A stretch of DNA of 64,000 bases from Ceratorhiza oryzae-sativae (GCA_030998015.1 JARWMV010000081.1:1-64000); one strand, 5' to 3'. Numbered from the stretch's first letter, positions 20,709-31,231 are shown. A program made the numbers and translations. Notes: generated by a model from the sequence alone, not told the origin.

Positions 20709-21179
20709 GCCTACGCAAAGCATCACCCCGCTAATCGATACCCCTGCCAAGACGTGCGCTAAAGCGCAGTTCTCTAGGCAGGGTGTAGATTTGCCTTCGC
20801 AAATCATCGATTAGTTGAGCCCTCCGCGCTTAGGCCGCCCTGCGGGCGATCAAAGAGCGCGGAGGGATTTGTAAGGAGCGTTCAGCGCTTAGGCCGCGCC
20901 TAAAGGCGCGATCAAAGAGCGTTAGGCGTTCACTGCTCGGTCATCGAAGCTGTCCGGCAGGGACACACCCAAACTGAAAGGGGAGAGATTAGGGAGGCAA
21001 GATCGAAGTCGTCAGGGATAAGCCCCGCACACTACGGCCTCCTTCCGTGTGCAGGAACTATGATGCCAGTGTCAGGGTAAATGAGCATAGGAATGGGGCA
21101 GTGTTAAGGATGCCATATTATGCTAGTCCGTTTTAATTAAAAGAGATAAATACATCCCCTGCGGCCCTAGATCTGCTCC

Positions 21180-21351
21180 CCGCCGGCGTTAGAGGGAATC
21201 CTAAAGATTCCCTCGTAGAAAATGACGACCGTTCGTCATTTTCAGCCGGCGGCTAAATATCGATATTATGCCGCGCACTAGCAATCGCAAACGGTTGCGA
21301 TTGCTCACGTTGGTTGGTGGGACAAGTCCCACCAGCAACTAACGCGCGCGG
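21180..21351 (+). repeat. element A (plain copy)
   Basis: Mirror of 17,527-17,698. Confidence 0.93.
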
Positions 21352-21562
21352 GGAGCGGGCCGGGGGAAAACCCAAGGGAAAACCCAAGGGAAAATCAATA
21401 TTTCTCCGGGCCTGCGGTCAATGAAAAGCTACCCTAACCCTGTCGAAGAGTATTCACCCTCAAGCTTCGGAGCCGTCTGTGTACGGCTTAAGCCGCACAC
21501 AGACGTCTCCTCTACAAGCGTGAAATTGTTGCACGTACGTGCAACAACCTAGGGGACGGGTC

Positions 21563-21576
21563 AGGAAAAATAGGGG
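21563..21576 (+). promoter_or_regulatory. recurrent AGGAAAAATAGGGG motif (copy in repeated block)
   Basis: Second copy of the motif in the duplicated block, followed by unrecognised sequence rather than a tRNA. Left-arm equivalent at 17,302-17,315 on the minus strand. Confidence 0.35.
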
Positions 21577-21770
21577 ATTCAAAACTATCCCGGAGTTTCT
21601 CCGCTCTGTTGTGGGAAAGCGGGATAGGAACGATAATAGCGTCAATCGGCGCTTGAGGCGTGGAAGAAGGCATGCCAGGCAAATCATCATGCCATCAAAG
21701 TTGCCCGCAAAGGGGGTTTTTTTTTAGAAAAACCGGAATTTTATTTCCCCTGCGGCCCTAGCTCCGCTCC

Positions 21771-21992
21771 CCGCCGGCGTTAGAGGGAATCCTCAGATGA
21801 GGTAGCCTTGACCATGAGTCTCATGGTCCAGGCTACCTCCCATAAAGATTCCCTCGTAGAAAATGACGACCGTTCGTCATTTTCAGCCGGCGGCTAAATA
21901 TCGATATTATGCCGCGCACTAGCAATCGCAAACGGTTGCGATTGCTCACGTTGGTTGGTGGGACAAGTCCCACCAGCAACTAACGCGCGCGG
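21771..21992 (+). repeat. element A + nested B
   Basis: Mirror of 16,886-17,107. Confidence 0.93.
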
Positions 21993-22157
21993 GGAGCGGG
22001 CCGGGCCTGCGGTCAATGAAAAGCTACCCTAACCCTGTCGAAGAGTATTCACCCTCAAGCTTCGGAGCCGTCTGTGTACGGCTTAAGCCGCACACAGACG
22101 TCTCCTCTACAAGCGTGAAATTGTTGCACGTACGTGCAACAACCTAGGGGACGGGTC

Positions 22158-22171
22158 AGGAAAAATAGGGG
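22158..22171 (+). promoter_or_regulatory. AGGAAAAATAGGGG motif upstream of tRNA-Asn
   Basis: The motif ends 21 bp before the tRNA-Asn 5' end, on the same strand. Identical 14-mer upstream of cox2 (53,700-53,713) and near tRNA-Pro. Left-arm equivalent at 16,707-16,720. Candidate promoter or processing signal; no consensus from a known fungus was available to compare. Confidence 0.45.
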
Positions 22172-22192
22172 TCTTATTCAAATTCTCGAAGT

Positions 22193-22264
22193 GGTGTTAT
22201 AGCATAGTGGTCATGCGGAGTACTGTTAATACTTTTAACAGAGGTTCAATTCCTCTTAACGCCT
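22193..22264 (+). tRNA. trnN: tRNA-Asn(GUU)
   Basis: Complete cloverleaf. The acceptor stem is GGTGTTA/TAACGCC (one G-T pair), the D-stem GCAT/ATGC, the anticodon stem GAGTA/TACTT with loop CTGTTAA (anticodon GTT), and the T-stem AGAGG/CCTCT with loop TTCAATT; the discriminator is T. It decodes AAY asparagine codons. The gene is duplicated because it lies in the inverted repeat. The AGGAAAAATAGGGG motif lies 21 bp upstream. Confidence 0.95.
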
Positions 22265-22770
22265 TTGGGTTTGCTCGTAGGAGCCTGGGGCCTGCTCCAC
22301 GCTCCGGCCCCTGGCTCACCTCGAGCACAAGCACAACCACCATGGCAGCGCTTTAACCCGCCATGGCGTGTTAAAACATGTCCTGAATGAGAAGGCTTGG
22401 CATGTATTAACTTCTTGAAGTTAATGCGTATGTGCGTGCCAAGAGGGAGTCGTCATACACTGTGTATCCTTTGGATACCAGTGTATGGCATTGCGAGGTA
22501 TCCTTCCACGCAAGATTTATAAAATCTTGCTGGACAGGATTAATTAATCCGGTCCAGCAATTGCATTCCAGCAATTGCATGGAAGGATACCTCGGAATCA
22601 TGGCCTCCAGCGCGAAATTCTTATAAAAGAAGAGTATAAGAAATCTTATCCTCTTAAAATTTTCAACCATACTCCACTGACTAACCCATTTTGATGGCGC
22701 GATTCTTTTGCGCTGTGGATTCCGAGGTACCCGGATTAATTAATCCGGGATACCTCGCAATCAGGAGGAT
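22265..22770. repeat. palindromes after tRNA-Asn
   Basis: GCTCGTAGGAGC-, CCATGGCAGCG/CGCCATGG-, TTAACTTCTTGAAGTTAA- and ACACTG..CAGTGT-type palindromes. A GCGAGGTATCC...GGATACCTCGGAAT shell (about 22,493-22,600) encloses two more hairpins. GAAATTCTTATAAAAGAAGAG at 22,614-22,634 matches the 5' end of the intron at 37,741. Confidence 0.6.
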
Positions 22771-23128
22771 TCCGACTAAAGTAGGCGTTTCGACTGTGTT
22801 TGGCTAAAGCTCTATGCAGAGCGAATTAACCTGCACTTCTGACAAGTATATAGTTCAGGAATTATCAGAATGGCCCTAGGTTTCGTCTTATGGTGAAGGG
22901 CTGTGTTTTATTTCTACTCCGTGGTTGTGCTTTAACCAGGTTCCCGTGGTTTGGTGAAATACCAATAAATCCGATTTAAGCCTATTCTGGGTGGGATTTT
23001 CCTGGACTGTATTTATAGTATAAACACGCGAAACCACAGTTCTTCATTCATAGAGGATGTGATTATATTAATCTTTAATATGATATACCTTTAAAATGTC
23101 AGTCTTATAAATATTTTTGATTAAAACC
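22635..23128 (+). other. group I intron core (LAGLIDADG intron family)
   Basis: Contains ACCATACTCCACT, GGCCCTAGGTTTCGTCTTAT (22,872-22,893) and TAGAGGATGTGAT followed by ATATGATATACCTT. The same blocks occur in the same order upstream of the LAGLIDADG HEGs at 37,160 and 46,774 (minus strand). A shared intron 5' half is the simplest reading. Left-arm equivalent at 15,750-16,243. Confidence 0.6.
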
Positions 23129-24101
23129 ATGAAAAGAAATAGCATGACTCAAGCAGAACGATTACAGTTCTCTTTACCTCAAAATCTGAAAGACATTCTT
23201 GTCGGGCTTATCCTCGGGGACTCTCTTCGAATATTCCCTTTTTTAATTCTAATAACAACTTTTGTATTTTATTGTGCTACGAAATTATTATTCTATATCG
23301 ATTATACTCAATTAATTGAGTCTGATATAAATTTGTATAGTCAACTATTCCTTTCTTCTTTAGTGCCTGTTAAAACCAAACGGCTAACAAAAAAGGAAAG
23401 AGAGGAATTTGTTATACCTGAAAATTTACGAGAAATCACTATAGACCCCCCAAACTGATGCAGCTACGCTGCATTGTTTGGGGGGGCTATAGCCCCCCAA
23501 AATACGCGGTCCCTACGGGCCAGCGTATTGGGGGTCTATAGGGTTATTATTAGGAGATTTGTCTGCACAGAAACAAACCATTAAAGGAAATGCTTATTTT
23601 AGATTTGAACAAGGAATAGTTCATAAAGATTACCTTTACCATTTGTACGAACTATTTCAAACTTATTGTTCAAGTGCCCCAAAAATAACTAATCGTCTTC
23701 CTGACAGTAGAACAGGAAATGTATATTCTCGTGTTTCTTTTTTCACTTATTGCTTACCCTGTTTTACCGAGCTATATAATTTATTTTACATATCAGGTAA
23801 AAAGGTAGTTCCAAGCATTATAGAGGACTTGTTAACACCTTTGTCTTTAAGCTATTGGATAGCAGATGATGGTAGCTGGAATAAACCTGGCAAATATACC
23901 GTATTATGTACGGATTCTTTCACATTAGAAGAAGTTGAACTTTTAATTGAAGTTTTAAATAACAAATTTAACTTAAAATGCTACAAATGTAGACAAGGAA
24001 CTTCTTACAGAATAATAATTCCTTCTTATTCAATTCCTGTTTTACGAAATTTGTTGGCGGCGCACATGGCTCCTATGATGCGACATAAAATAGGTTTATA
24101 G
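23129..24101 (+). pseudogene. chimeric LAGLIDADG HEG with CTATAG element
   Basis: The first part (MKRNSMTQAERLQFSL, LVGLILGD) is a LAGLIDADG_2 N-terminus. After the first motif the frame switches to SLRIFPFLILITT..., a hydrophobic segment related to the nad2-like fragments. It then starts a second HEG N-terminus (LTKKEREEFVIPENLREI). A 103-bp CTATAG-flanked palindromic insert (23,439-23,541) follows. The gene resumes with LLLGDLSAQKQ, LRFEQG-like and HLYELFQTYCSS blocks, LLTPLSLSYWIADDG and a normal end MAPMMRHKIGL. The second HEG is complete apart from the insert, while the first is a fused remnant. Left-arm copy at 14,777-15,749. Confidence 0.75.
23439..23541 (+). repeat. 103-bp CTATAG-flanked palindromic element
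   Basis: Starts and ends with CTATAG and holds two nested C-tract hairpins (CCCCCCAAACTGATGCAGC; CCCCAAAATACGCGG). A copy of the same length, with the same internal order, sits in another HEG at 52,842-52,944. Confidence 0.85.
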
Positions 24102-24238
24102 TTTTATATATTATTATTATTAACAACAAACCCCTCCTTATTTTCCCCAAGGAGTCGATATCCTGGCCTGTTTCAACTCGAAGAGTTGAAGCAGGCCTCG
24201 ATCCTGGCCTCTCGAAGAGTTGAAGCAGGCCACGGTAG

Positions 24239-24781
24239 ATGTGCATTCGTAAACGAAAAGCAAGTGTGAATGCAAGATTGCAATTTGAACAAAGTATTTT
24301 ACATGAGGATTACTTGCTCCACCTTTATGATTTGTTTAAAACTTATTGTTCTTCATTGCCCAAAACAACTAATCGACCGCCGCACAAAGTAACACGTAAA
24401 ATATATACTAGAGTTACGTTTAATACCTTTTCCTTACCTTGCTTTAATGAACTCTATGATTTGTTCTATCCGAATGGGCAAAAAGTAGTTCCATTAAACA
24501 TAGGGGAGTTGCTTACTCCTTTGTCTTTAGTTTACTGGCTTTGTGACGATGGTAGTTTTAATAAAAAAGACCGGGCATTGGTGCTAAGTACTCAAAGTTT
24601 CACTATTGCTGAGGTAGAACTTCTAGTTCAAGTTTTAACTGACAAATTCGGGTTAAAAAGCACAATTAATGCAAATAATGGTGGTTTTACAATCAGAATT
24701 TCAGCCAAATCAACACCGGTTTTACAATCCTTATTGAAGGACCTTATGCCATCCATGATGCTATACAAAATCGGGCTATAA
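24239..24781 (+). pseudogene. LAGLIDADG HEG lacking N-terminal motif
   Basis: 180 codons: RKRKASVNARLQFEQSILHE, HLYDLFKTYCSS, NIGELLTPLSLVYWLCDDGSF (second LAGLIDADG-type motif with its acidic pair), FTIAEVELLVQVLTDKFGLK and the standard end PSMMLYKIGL. Relatives begin with MKRxxLTxAERLQFSL...LVGLILGDL. That first motif is missing here and is replaced upstream by a palindrome with arms AACTC-GAAGAGTTGAAGCAGG (24,160-24,235). The apparent ATG is therefore not the ancestral start. Left-arm copy at 14,097-14,639. Confidence 0.8.
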
Positions 24782-24795
24782 AATATAGTAATAAT

Positions 24796-25089
24796 TTAGC
24801 CTGCCAAAATAAATACATCAGAAAATACCTCTAAGGCCGACACAGGCGTCAATTGCCACCGTCGACCCCCCAAACTGATGCAGCTATGCTGCATTGTTTG
24901 GGGGGGTGATGGCACTCCCAATACGCTGGCCCGTAGGGCGTGCCTTACAGGCTTGGTAACGCATTGGGAGGCCGTCGTGTTGGTATAACCGCGCCTAAAT
25001 TCATACCCCAATTTATCTGTCGGCGTAGCCGCCGGACCATAACCATGGTTCAGGCCCATGATCCGCCGCCGTATGGACTCTAGGGCTGC
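24796..25089. repeat. C-tract and CCATGG palindromes
   Basis: Nested C-tract hairpins (24,864-24,975) and an ACCATAACCATGGTT palindrome. No gene. Left-arm equivalent 13,789-14,082. Confidence 0.6.
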
Positions 25090-25311
25090 CCGCCGGCGTT
25101 AGAGGGAATCCTCAGATGAGGTAGCCTTGACCATGAGTCTCATGGTCCAGGCTACCTCCCATAAAGATTCCCTCGTAGAAAATGACGACCGTTCGTCATT
25201 TTCAGCCGGCGGCTAAATATCGATATTATGCCGCGCACTAGCAATCGCAAACGGTTGCGATTGCTCACGTTGGTTGGTGGGACAAGTCCCACCAGCAACT
25301 AACGCGCGCGG
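25090..25311 (+). repeat. element A + nested B
   Basis: Mirror of 13,567-13,788. Confidence 0.93.
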
Positions 25312-25835
25312 GCTGGCTGAAATTGTTGCACGTACGTGCAACAACTTCACGCTTGTAGAGGAGACGGCTCCGAAGCTTGAGTTAAATCATGCAAGCATGA
25401 TTATTTCCTCAAGCTGCCCTAGAGGGACAGGAGGCGGCGGAAGGGCCGGCGGACGATCGTGCAAGCACGATCCTCCGCCGGCCCTGTTAAATGAACCCTC
25501 GTCGAATCGGTTTAGTGCGTCCCTGCCGGACATCTTCGATGACCGAGCAGGGAACGTGCGGAGATTCCAGCGTACACCTGACCCGTTGGGGAATGGGGCA
25601 CGAGGCCGGCCCTCTGGCGGTGAGCCTGCTCCCGTTAACCTAGATACCAGGGCCGACGATCTTAGAGAGAAAGAACGCCGATCGAGGCGAGTATGGATCA
25701 TATGGGGGTAACAACCGACCGAAGGTTGCGGACTATGACTGGTCCTTGCCCAAATTTGTCTGGCCTCTATCTCGGTCAACATCGTTCCGTGGTTTGCTTC
25801 CATGCAAGATTTATAAAATCTTGCTGGACCTGTAT

Positions 25836-26057
25836 CCGCCGGCGTTAGAGGGAATCCTCAGATGAGGTAGCCTTGACCATGAGTCTCATGGTCCAGGCTA
25901 CCTCCCATAAAGATTCCCTCGTAGAAAATGACGACCGTTCGTCATTTTCAGCCGGCGGCTAAATATCGATATTATGCCGCGCACTAGCAATCGCAAACGG
26001 TTGCGATTGCTCACGTTGGTTGGTGGGACAAGTCCCACCAGCAACTAACGCGCGCGG
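25836..26057 (+). repeat. element A + nested B
   Basis: Mirror of 12,821-13,042. Confidence 0.93.
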
Positions 26058-26268
26058 GCCCCCGCTCTATCGGCTAAAATCTTAGGTGTAACCCAAGATT
26101 TCAGCCGCCCTGCCTAGAGAACTGCGCTTTAGCGCACGTCTTGGCAGGGGTAATAAAGCGGAGGGTCAACGACCCGTGGGCATTGTTAACGAGGCCGCGT
26201 TCGCGGCGAGCCGCGCGCACGCCAGGGCCGCCTTGGCAAGCCAAGGCGTTCGCAGGCGTGCACGGGTC
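26058..26268 (-). repeat. element P with nested CCCTGCC palindrome
   Basis: Mirror of 12,610-12,819. Confidence 0.85.
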
Positions 26269-26439
26269 CCGCCGCGTTAGAGGGAATCCTAAAGATTCCC
26301 TCGTAGAAAATGACGACCGTTCGTCATTTTCAGCCGGCGGCTAAATATCGATATTATGCCGCGCACTAGCAATCGCAAACGGTTGCGATTGCTCACGTTG
26401 GTTGGTGGGACAAGTCCCACCAGCAACTAACGCGCGCGG
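26269..26439 (+). repeat. element A, one base shorter
   Basis: Mirror of 12,438-12,609 with GCCGGCG reduced to GCCGCG. Confidence 0.92.
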
Positions 26440-27690
26440 ACGCTAAACCACGGTTCGACTCAAGCTTCGGAGCCGTCTGTGTACGGCTTAAGCCGCACAC
26501 AGACGTCTCCTCTACAAGCGTGAAATTGTTGCACGTACGTGCAACAACTTCAGAGTAGTTGACACGAGATAGGGTAGGGGAACTTAAGTTCTCCTTCTTC
26601 CCGTCTGCGGCCGTGTTCCTGGAACACGACCACAGACGCAGGTGACCCCCAAACTGCCATTTCTTGACAATTCCTTAGGAATTGTCAAGGAGCCTGATTC
26701 CGAGCTGCATCAGTTTGGGGGGTCAATGGCGCCACAAGTCTTGTGGCGCGCATTGCAATCATTGGGGAGCAGCTGAAAGGGAAGAACCTGGGTACCCCGC
26801 TTAGGCCGCCCTTCGGGCGATCAAAGAGCGTTAGAAGTGAGGGCAAAAGTGCGGTAACGAAATTTGACCGAGCCCTTCGGGGCTGAAGTAAAAACGCTCT
26901 TACGGATAGTGGTATCCCTTCGGAGTTTTCCCCAAAGACCGCGCCTTTCTGAGCATCATGGTCAAAAATCATGCATGGCAACGGCCTCCCAATGCGTTAC
27001 CAAGCCTGTAAGGCACGCCCTACGGGCCAGCGTATTGGGAGTGCCATTACCCGGGGTGGTTTTGGGCCCTAGTGCCCCCCAAACATGTGCAGCTACGCTG
27101 CATTGTTTGGGGGGCATCCACCCCCCAAATGAAGCAATTACGGGGCCTCTAAAATAGCTTTGCTATTTTAAGTGGCCCCTAATTGCATCATTGGGGGTCT
27201 ACGGGCACTCTTTGCCCAACTATCTGGGATCTTCTGGTAATAAAAAAAAATAACACCCAGAACCCTTGAACACATGTCCTGGGGCTCTGGATTGAATTTT
27301 CCTTACCTTGCTAGGTACGCTGCTGAATCGGCGATCGTAAGCTCGTTTTCATTGTTGAGGTAACTCAACTTCTGAAAACGATCGGTTTGTATTACTCGGT
27401 TTCAGCTAGATCAAATAAAAACAAAAATAAACTTCTGGCTAGCTGGTGCAATAAAGTGTTCCATCAATACCCTAGTCAAATTGTGGTTAAGTTTCAAGGA
27501 AAACCTATCCTGTATAAAAATAAAATACTGGATTCAGCCTTTTTCGCCTCGACTGTGGGCGGCTTTAGCCGCCCACAGGCTCCGGCCCCTCCAAACAATG
27601 CAGCGTAGCTGCACATGTTTGGGGGGCAGAAGTCTGCGGTCGTGTTCATGGAACAAGACCACAGACGAGGTAAAAACAAATATTTAGAAA
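26440..27690. repeat. palindrome field upstream of nad6
   Basis: Mirror of 11,187-12,437. Hairpins of the GGCTTAAGCC, TTGCACGTACGTGCAA, GTCTGCGGCCGTG, CAATTCCTTAGGAATTG and C-tract types. No protein family recognised in the remaining sequence. Confidence 0.6.
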
Positions 27691-27724
27691 TGCGAAAGCA
27701 TAGGCACAATTAAACAAAAAAAAA

Positions 27725-28402
27725 ATGATAAACAACTTTTTATTAGACGTGTTAGCCGCTGGAGCTATCTTATCAGGTATTTTAGTTATTACTTCTAAAA
27801 ACCCTGTAATTGCTGTACTTTTCTTAATTTCAGCTTTCTGCAACGCCGCAGGTTACCTAATCTTACTTGGAGTGGGCTTTGTAGGTATTTCATACATAAT
27901 AGTCTACATTGGAGCCATAGCTGTGCTTTTCCTATTTGTAATTATGATGATTAATATTAATTTATCTGACATACTGGACATTGGAAGTCAGTATACAAAA
28001 AACCTACCTTTGGCTTTAACTGTAGGTTTTCTATTTACATATGAGATTTTCACAGTAATTCCCGTGAACTTCGGTAAAGTTGCTATATTAAATCTGCCTT
28101 TGGAATTATTAACTTATTTAAATGGATTACTATACGGTTCAACCGTTCCTTCAATATCTGATGTAAATATTTCCCAAAATCCGTATACTTGGGACATTTC
28201 AAGTTTTAGTTTCCTACAAGTAGAATCATTGGGCCACGGACTGTACACCTATGGAGCCCCATTGTTCATTTTATGTAGTATAATACTATTGCTTTCGATG
28301 TTGGCTCCTATTTCAGTTGTCCATTTAAAATCAAGTAATAACCAAAAAACTTATCAAACTTCTAACCCCTCCCAAACCAGAAACTCTATTTCATTTAATT
28401 GA
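27725..28402 (+). CDS. nad6: NADH dehydrogenase subunit 6
   Basis: 225 codons from an ATG to TGA. It is a membrane subunit of respiratory complex I in the inner mitochondrial membrane. Five hydrophobic segments are visible: near residues 5-25, 27-50, 52-80 (GYLILLGVGFVGISYIIVYI then GAIAVLFLFVIMM, the family signature), 93-112 and about 180-200. GHGLYTYGAPL near the C-terminal helix is also typical of fungal ND6. The tail after LAPISVV is polar and may be an added extension. The frame stays open past the TGA into a LAGLIDADG HEG, so if TGA encodes Trp the protein is a fusion. An identical copy is at 10,475-11,152. Confidence 0.96.
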   Translation: MINNFLLDVLAAGAILSGILVITSKNPVIAVLFLISAFCNAAGYLILLGVGFVGISYIIVYIGAIAVLFLFVIMMININLSDILDIGSQYTKNLPLALTVGFLFTYEIFTVIPVNFGKVAILNLPLELLTYLNGLLYGSTVPSISDVNISQNPYTWDISSFSFLQVESLGHGLYTYGAPLFILCSIILLLSMLAPISVVHLKSSNNQKTYQTSNPSQTRNSISFN

Positions 28403-28804
28403 ACAAGATCAGTTAAACATAATCTTGGGCTCAACTCCGGTAATAGAGCTTCTTACCATACATCTTCTTACTCGGGTAAATTAGATCCTTGGGCTGTTAC
28501 AGGTCTAGTGGATGCTGAGGGCTATTTTGGTTTCACTATTACAAAAAAAAGTGGGAGAAAACTAGGTTTCGAACTAAAACCCCAATTTTGTCTTCACATG
28601 CATGCTAGAGAGTATGATCTACTTGTCAGTTTAAAAGAATTCTTTGGGGTAGGTACAGTCACTTTAAGAAGTAAAGACGCGTATTATGCTGTATATTCTA
28701 AAAGGGATCTCGAAATTATTGTTCAACATTTTAAACTATTCCCTTTATTGACCTCAAAAAGAAATAGTTTCTTTATATTTTTAATTGTTTTTGATATGTT
28801 CTGT

Positions 28805-28976
28805 CCGCCGGCGTTAGAGGGAATCCTAAAGATTCCCTCGTAGAAAATGACGACCGTTCGTCATTTTCAGCCGGCGGCTAAATATCGATATTATGCCGCG
28901 CACTAGCAATCGCAAACGGTTGCGATTGCTCACGTTGGTTGGTGGGACAAGTCCCACCAGCAACTAACGCGCGCGG
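28805..28976 (+). repeat. element A (plain copy)
   Basis: Inside the nad6-linked HEG; supplies the stop PPALEGILKIPS* to the upstream frame. Confidence 0.93.
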
Positions 28977-29014
28977 ACATCTTTCTGTGGAAGGTTTCAT
29001 GAGAGCTGTTTCAT

Positions 29015-29261
29015 ACCCCCGCTTAGGGTCAACCAGCATTGTATTTATATATAAATACATGCTGTTGACCCGTGGGTATGGATATCGAGGCCGCGTTCGC
29101 GGCGAGGTATTGCGAGGTACCCTGGAACTTTAAGTTCCAGGGTACCTCGGAATCAGACGCCGCGCGCACGCCAGGGCCGCCTTGGCTTACATTGACCTTA
29201 AGGTCAATATGAGCCAAGCTTGCTTGGCTTAAGCCAAGGCGTTCGCAGGCGTGCACGGGTC
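29015..29261 (-). repeat. element P, fully loaded form
   Basis: Abuts element A at 29,262; mirror of 9,616-9,862. Confidence 0.85.
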
Positions 29262-29433
29262 CCGCCGGCGTTAGAGGGAATCCTAAAGATTCCCTCGTAG
29301 AAAATGACGACCGTTCGTCATTTTCAGCCGGCGGCTAAATATCGATATTATGCCGCGCACTAGCAATCGCAAACGGTTGCGATTGCTCACGTTGGTTGGT
29401 GGGACAAGTCCCACCAGCAACTAACGCGCGCGG
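29262..29433 (+). repeat. element A (plain copy)
   Basis: Mirror of 9,444-9,615. Confidence 0.93.
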
Positions 29434-29745
29434 AAACTATCTTAACAGACCATTAGAACCCGAGACATTAAACTCTATCACAGGGATTTACGGAAAACTA
29501 CCATTGACCCCCCAAACTGATGCAGCTATGCTGCATTGTTTGGGGGGGTAATGGCCCTCCCAATACGTTGGCCTTACAGGCTTGGTAACGCATTGGGAGG
29601 TCATTGTTAATCTTACCGCCTGTTGTAAAGTATTCTAGTGTAACTATTCCAAGTCCTTGGTGGGTTATTGGGTTTATATCCGGACAATCTAAATAAAGGT
29701 TTGCCTGAAGAATTGAAAATAGCGTTCACAAATGTTGTCCCTGTA

Positions 29746-30414
29746 GACCCCCAATGATTACATTATTGGGGGGCTACTGCCCCTCAAACAATGCAGCGTA
29801 GCTGCACATGTTTGGGGGTCAGTAGAGAGACCAGAGTATGGTTTCAACTGGTCCAGTTGCATGGTGGTCCAGTTGCATGGTGGTCCAGATGGAAATATAC
29901 CTTATCCTATGTGGATCTCCGGGTTTGTTTCTGGAAAATGATAACCTCGACTGTGGGCGGCTTTAGCCGCCCACAGGCTCCGGGCAGCGTAGCTGCACAT
30001 GTTTGGGGGGCAGAAGTCTGCGGTCGTGTTCCTGGAACAAGACCACAGACGAGGTAGAAATAGTAATTCAAGTTTTTATCCTTAAAAATAAATTATTTGA
30101 AACTAATCTTAGTTACGAGGCTAACTTTTTTTAAAAGTTTATTTCTGAGTTGTCTCCTAATGATAAATATCCATTTAGGAAGACAAGCCAACTTTTAGGT
30201 CCGGGGTTCCAAGATTGGTCTTTCTGTCTCCGAGGGCTCCAGTGATGGACTCCTCAGCCGGGAAGTCGATTTGAGCTTTACTTCTATCCAGATATGGAAG
30301 AAACCGGACCTTTGGATTCTATTGTTCTCCGTATAGAGATGTAGACGATTCCAAAGTTAGGTCAGATTCCTAAAATTTGAAGAAAGTTTTGAGTCCTATA
30401 ATCGCCTGAATCAT
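29746..30414 (+). other. group I intron-like core, GIY-YIG intron family
   Basis: Contains GAAATAGTAATTCA, AACTAATCTTAGTTACGAGG and AGTTTTGAGTCCTATA, all shared with the intron carrying the GIY-YIG HEG at 42,546-44,407. Also holds MWISGFVSGK, a stray LAGLIDADG-type motif (29,900-29,943), and two GC hairpins. Left-arm copy 8,463-9,131. Confidence 0.5.
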
Positions 30415-30633
30415 ACCCCCGCTTATCGGCTGAAATCTTAGGTGTAACCCAAGATTTCAGCCGATAAGCGGAGGGTCAACGACCCGTGGGTATGGTTATC
30501 GAGGCCGCGTTCGCGGCGAGGTATTGCGAGGTACCCTGGAACTTTCAGTTCCAGGGTACCTAGGAATCAGACGCCGCGCGCACGCCAGGGCCGCCTTGGC
30601 TTAAGCCAAGGCGTTCGCAGGCGTGCACGGGTC
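30415..30633 (-). repeat. element P
   Basis: Mirror of 8,244-8,462; lies between the intron core and the HEG start. Confidence 0.85.
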
Positions 30634-30700
30634 ATAAATTGTGTGGCAAATAGGGTATTCAAAACAACATAACTCGTGTTTTCACCTTTTTAATTTTTAA

Positions 30701-31231
30701 ATGAGAAATATTACAAAATCACAATTTCACACTTTTTCTCCTCTTAGCCGAAAAATTATGACAAAAGAAGAACGATCACTTTTTTCTTTATCTGCTGATT
30801 TAAAGGCCATATTGGTTGGTCTACTATTGGGAGACCTTTATGCTCGAAAACAAAAAAGAAGTGTAAATGCGTGTTTATGCTTCGAACAGGGACTTGTTCA
30901 TGAGACTTATCTTTTCCATCTCTACGATTTATTTAAAAGTTACTGTCAATCAGCCCCCCAAACAAGTAATCGACTTCCTGATAAACGAACCGGTAAAATC
31001 TATGCTAGAGTCACATTTACAACCTGTGCATTACCTTGCTTTAATGAGTTATATGACCCGCGCACGCCAGGGCCGCAGCTTATAGCTGCGATCGTAGGCG
31101 GGCACGGGTAAGTGATCTACTTACTCCTATATCTTTAGCTTATTGGCTATGCGACGATGGTAGTTTTTGTAAATCAAGTCAAAGAGTTACTCTTTGTACA
31201 GAATCATTTACTTTCCCCACAGAATCGACGC
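30701..31231 (+). pseudogene. LAGLIDADG HEG truncated by element A
   Basis: N-terminal two thirds of a LAGLIDADG_2 HEG: MTKEERSLFSLS, LVGLLLGDLYARKQKRS (first motif), CFEQGLVHETYLFHLYDLF and LPCFNELYD. A short palindromic insert (about 31,053-31,109, CGCGCACGCCAGG...GGGCACGGG) follows, then DLLTPISLAYWLCDDGSF (second motif) and LCTESFTF. It ends abruptly at element A (31,232). The missing end (EEVTLLVTVLNDKFGLKCY ... KIGL) appears 2.1 kb downstream at 33,337-33,610. The leader AACTCGTGTTTTCAC precedes it, as at 41,302 and 44,407. Left-arm copy 7,646-8,176. Confidence 0.82.

Larger units (their letters stand above)
20709..22157. other. repeat-rich interval, no gene (right arm)
   Basis: Mirror of about 16,720-18,169. 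20,940-21,179 and 21,577-21,770 are unrecognised, moderately GC-rich sequence. The rest is palindromes and two element A copies. Confidence 0.55.
28403..29745 (+). pseudogene. nad6-linked LAGLIDADG_1 HEG, shattered
   Basis: The nad6 frame continues past TGA without TAA or TAG: TRSVKHNLGLN..., then LDPWAVTGLVDAEGYFGF (first LAGLIDADG motif), FFGVGTVTL and VQHFKLFPLLTSKR. Element A interrupts at 28,805-28,976. HLSVEGFMRAVS follows, then element P (29,015-29,261), another element A, RPLEPETLNSITGIYG, C-tract palindromes, and IPSPWWVIGFISG (second motif) near 29,650-29,700. No own start codon is evident. It is dead as a nuclease, but its linkage to nad6 matters. Left-arm copy at 9,132-10,474. Confidence 0.75.
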
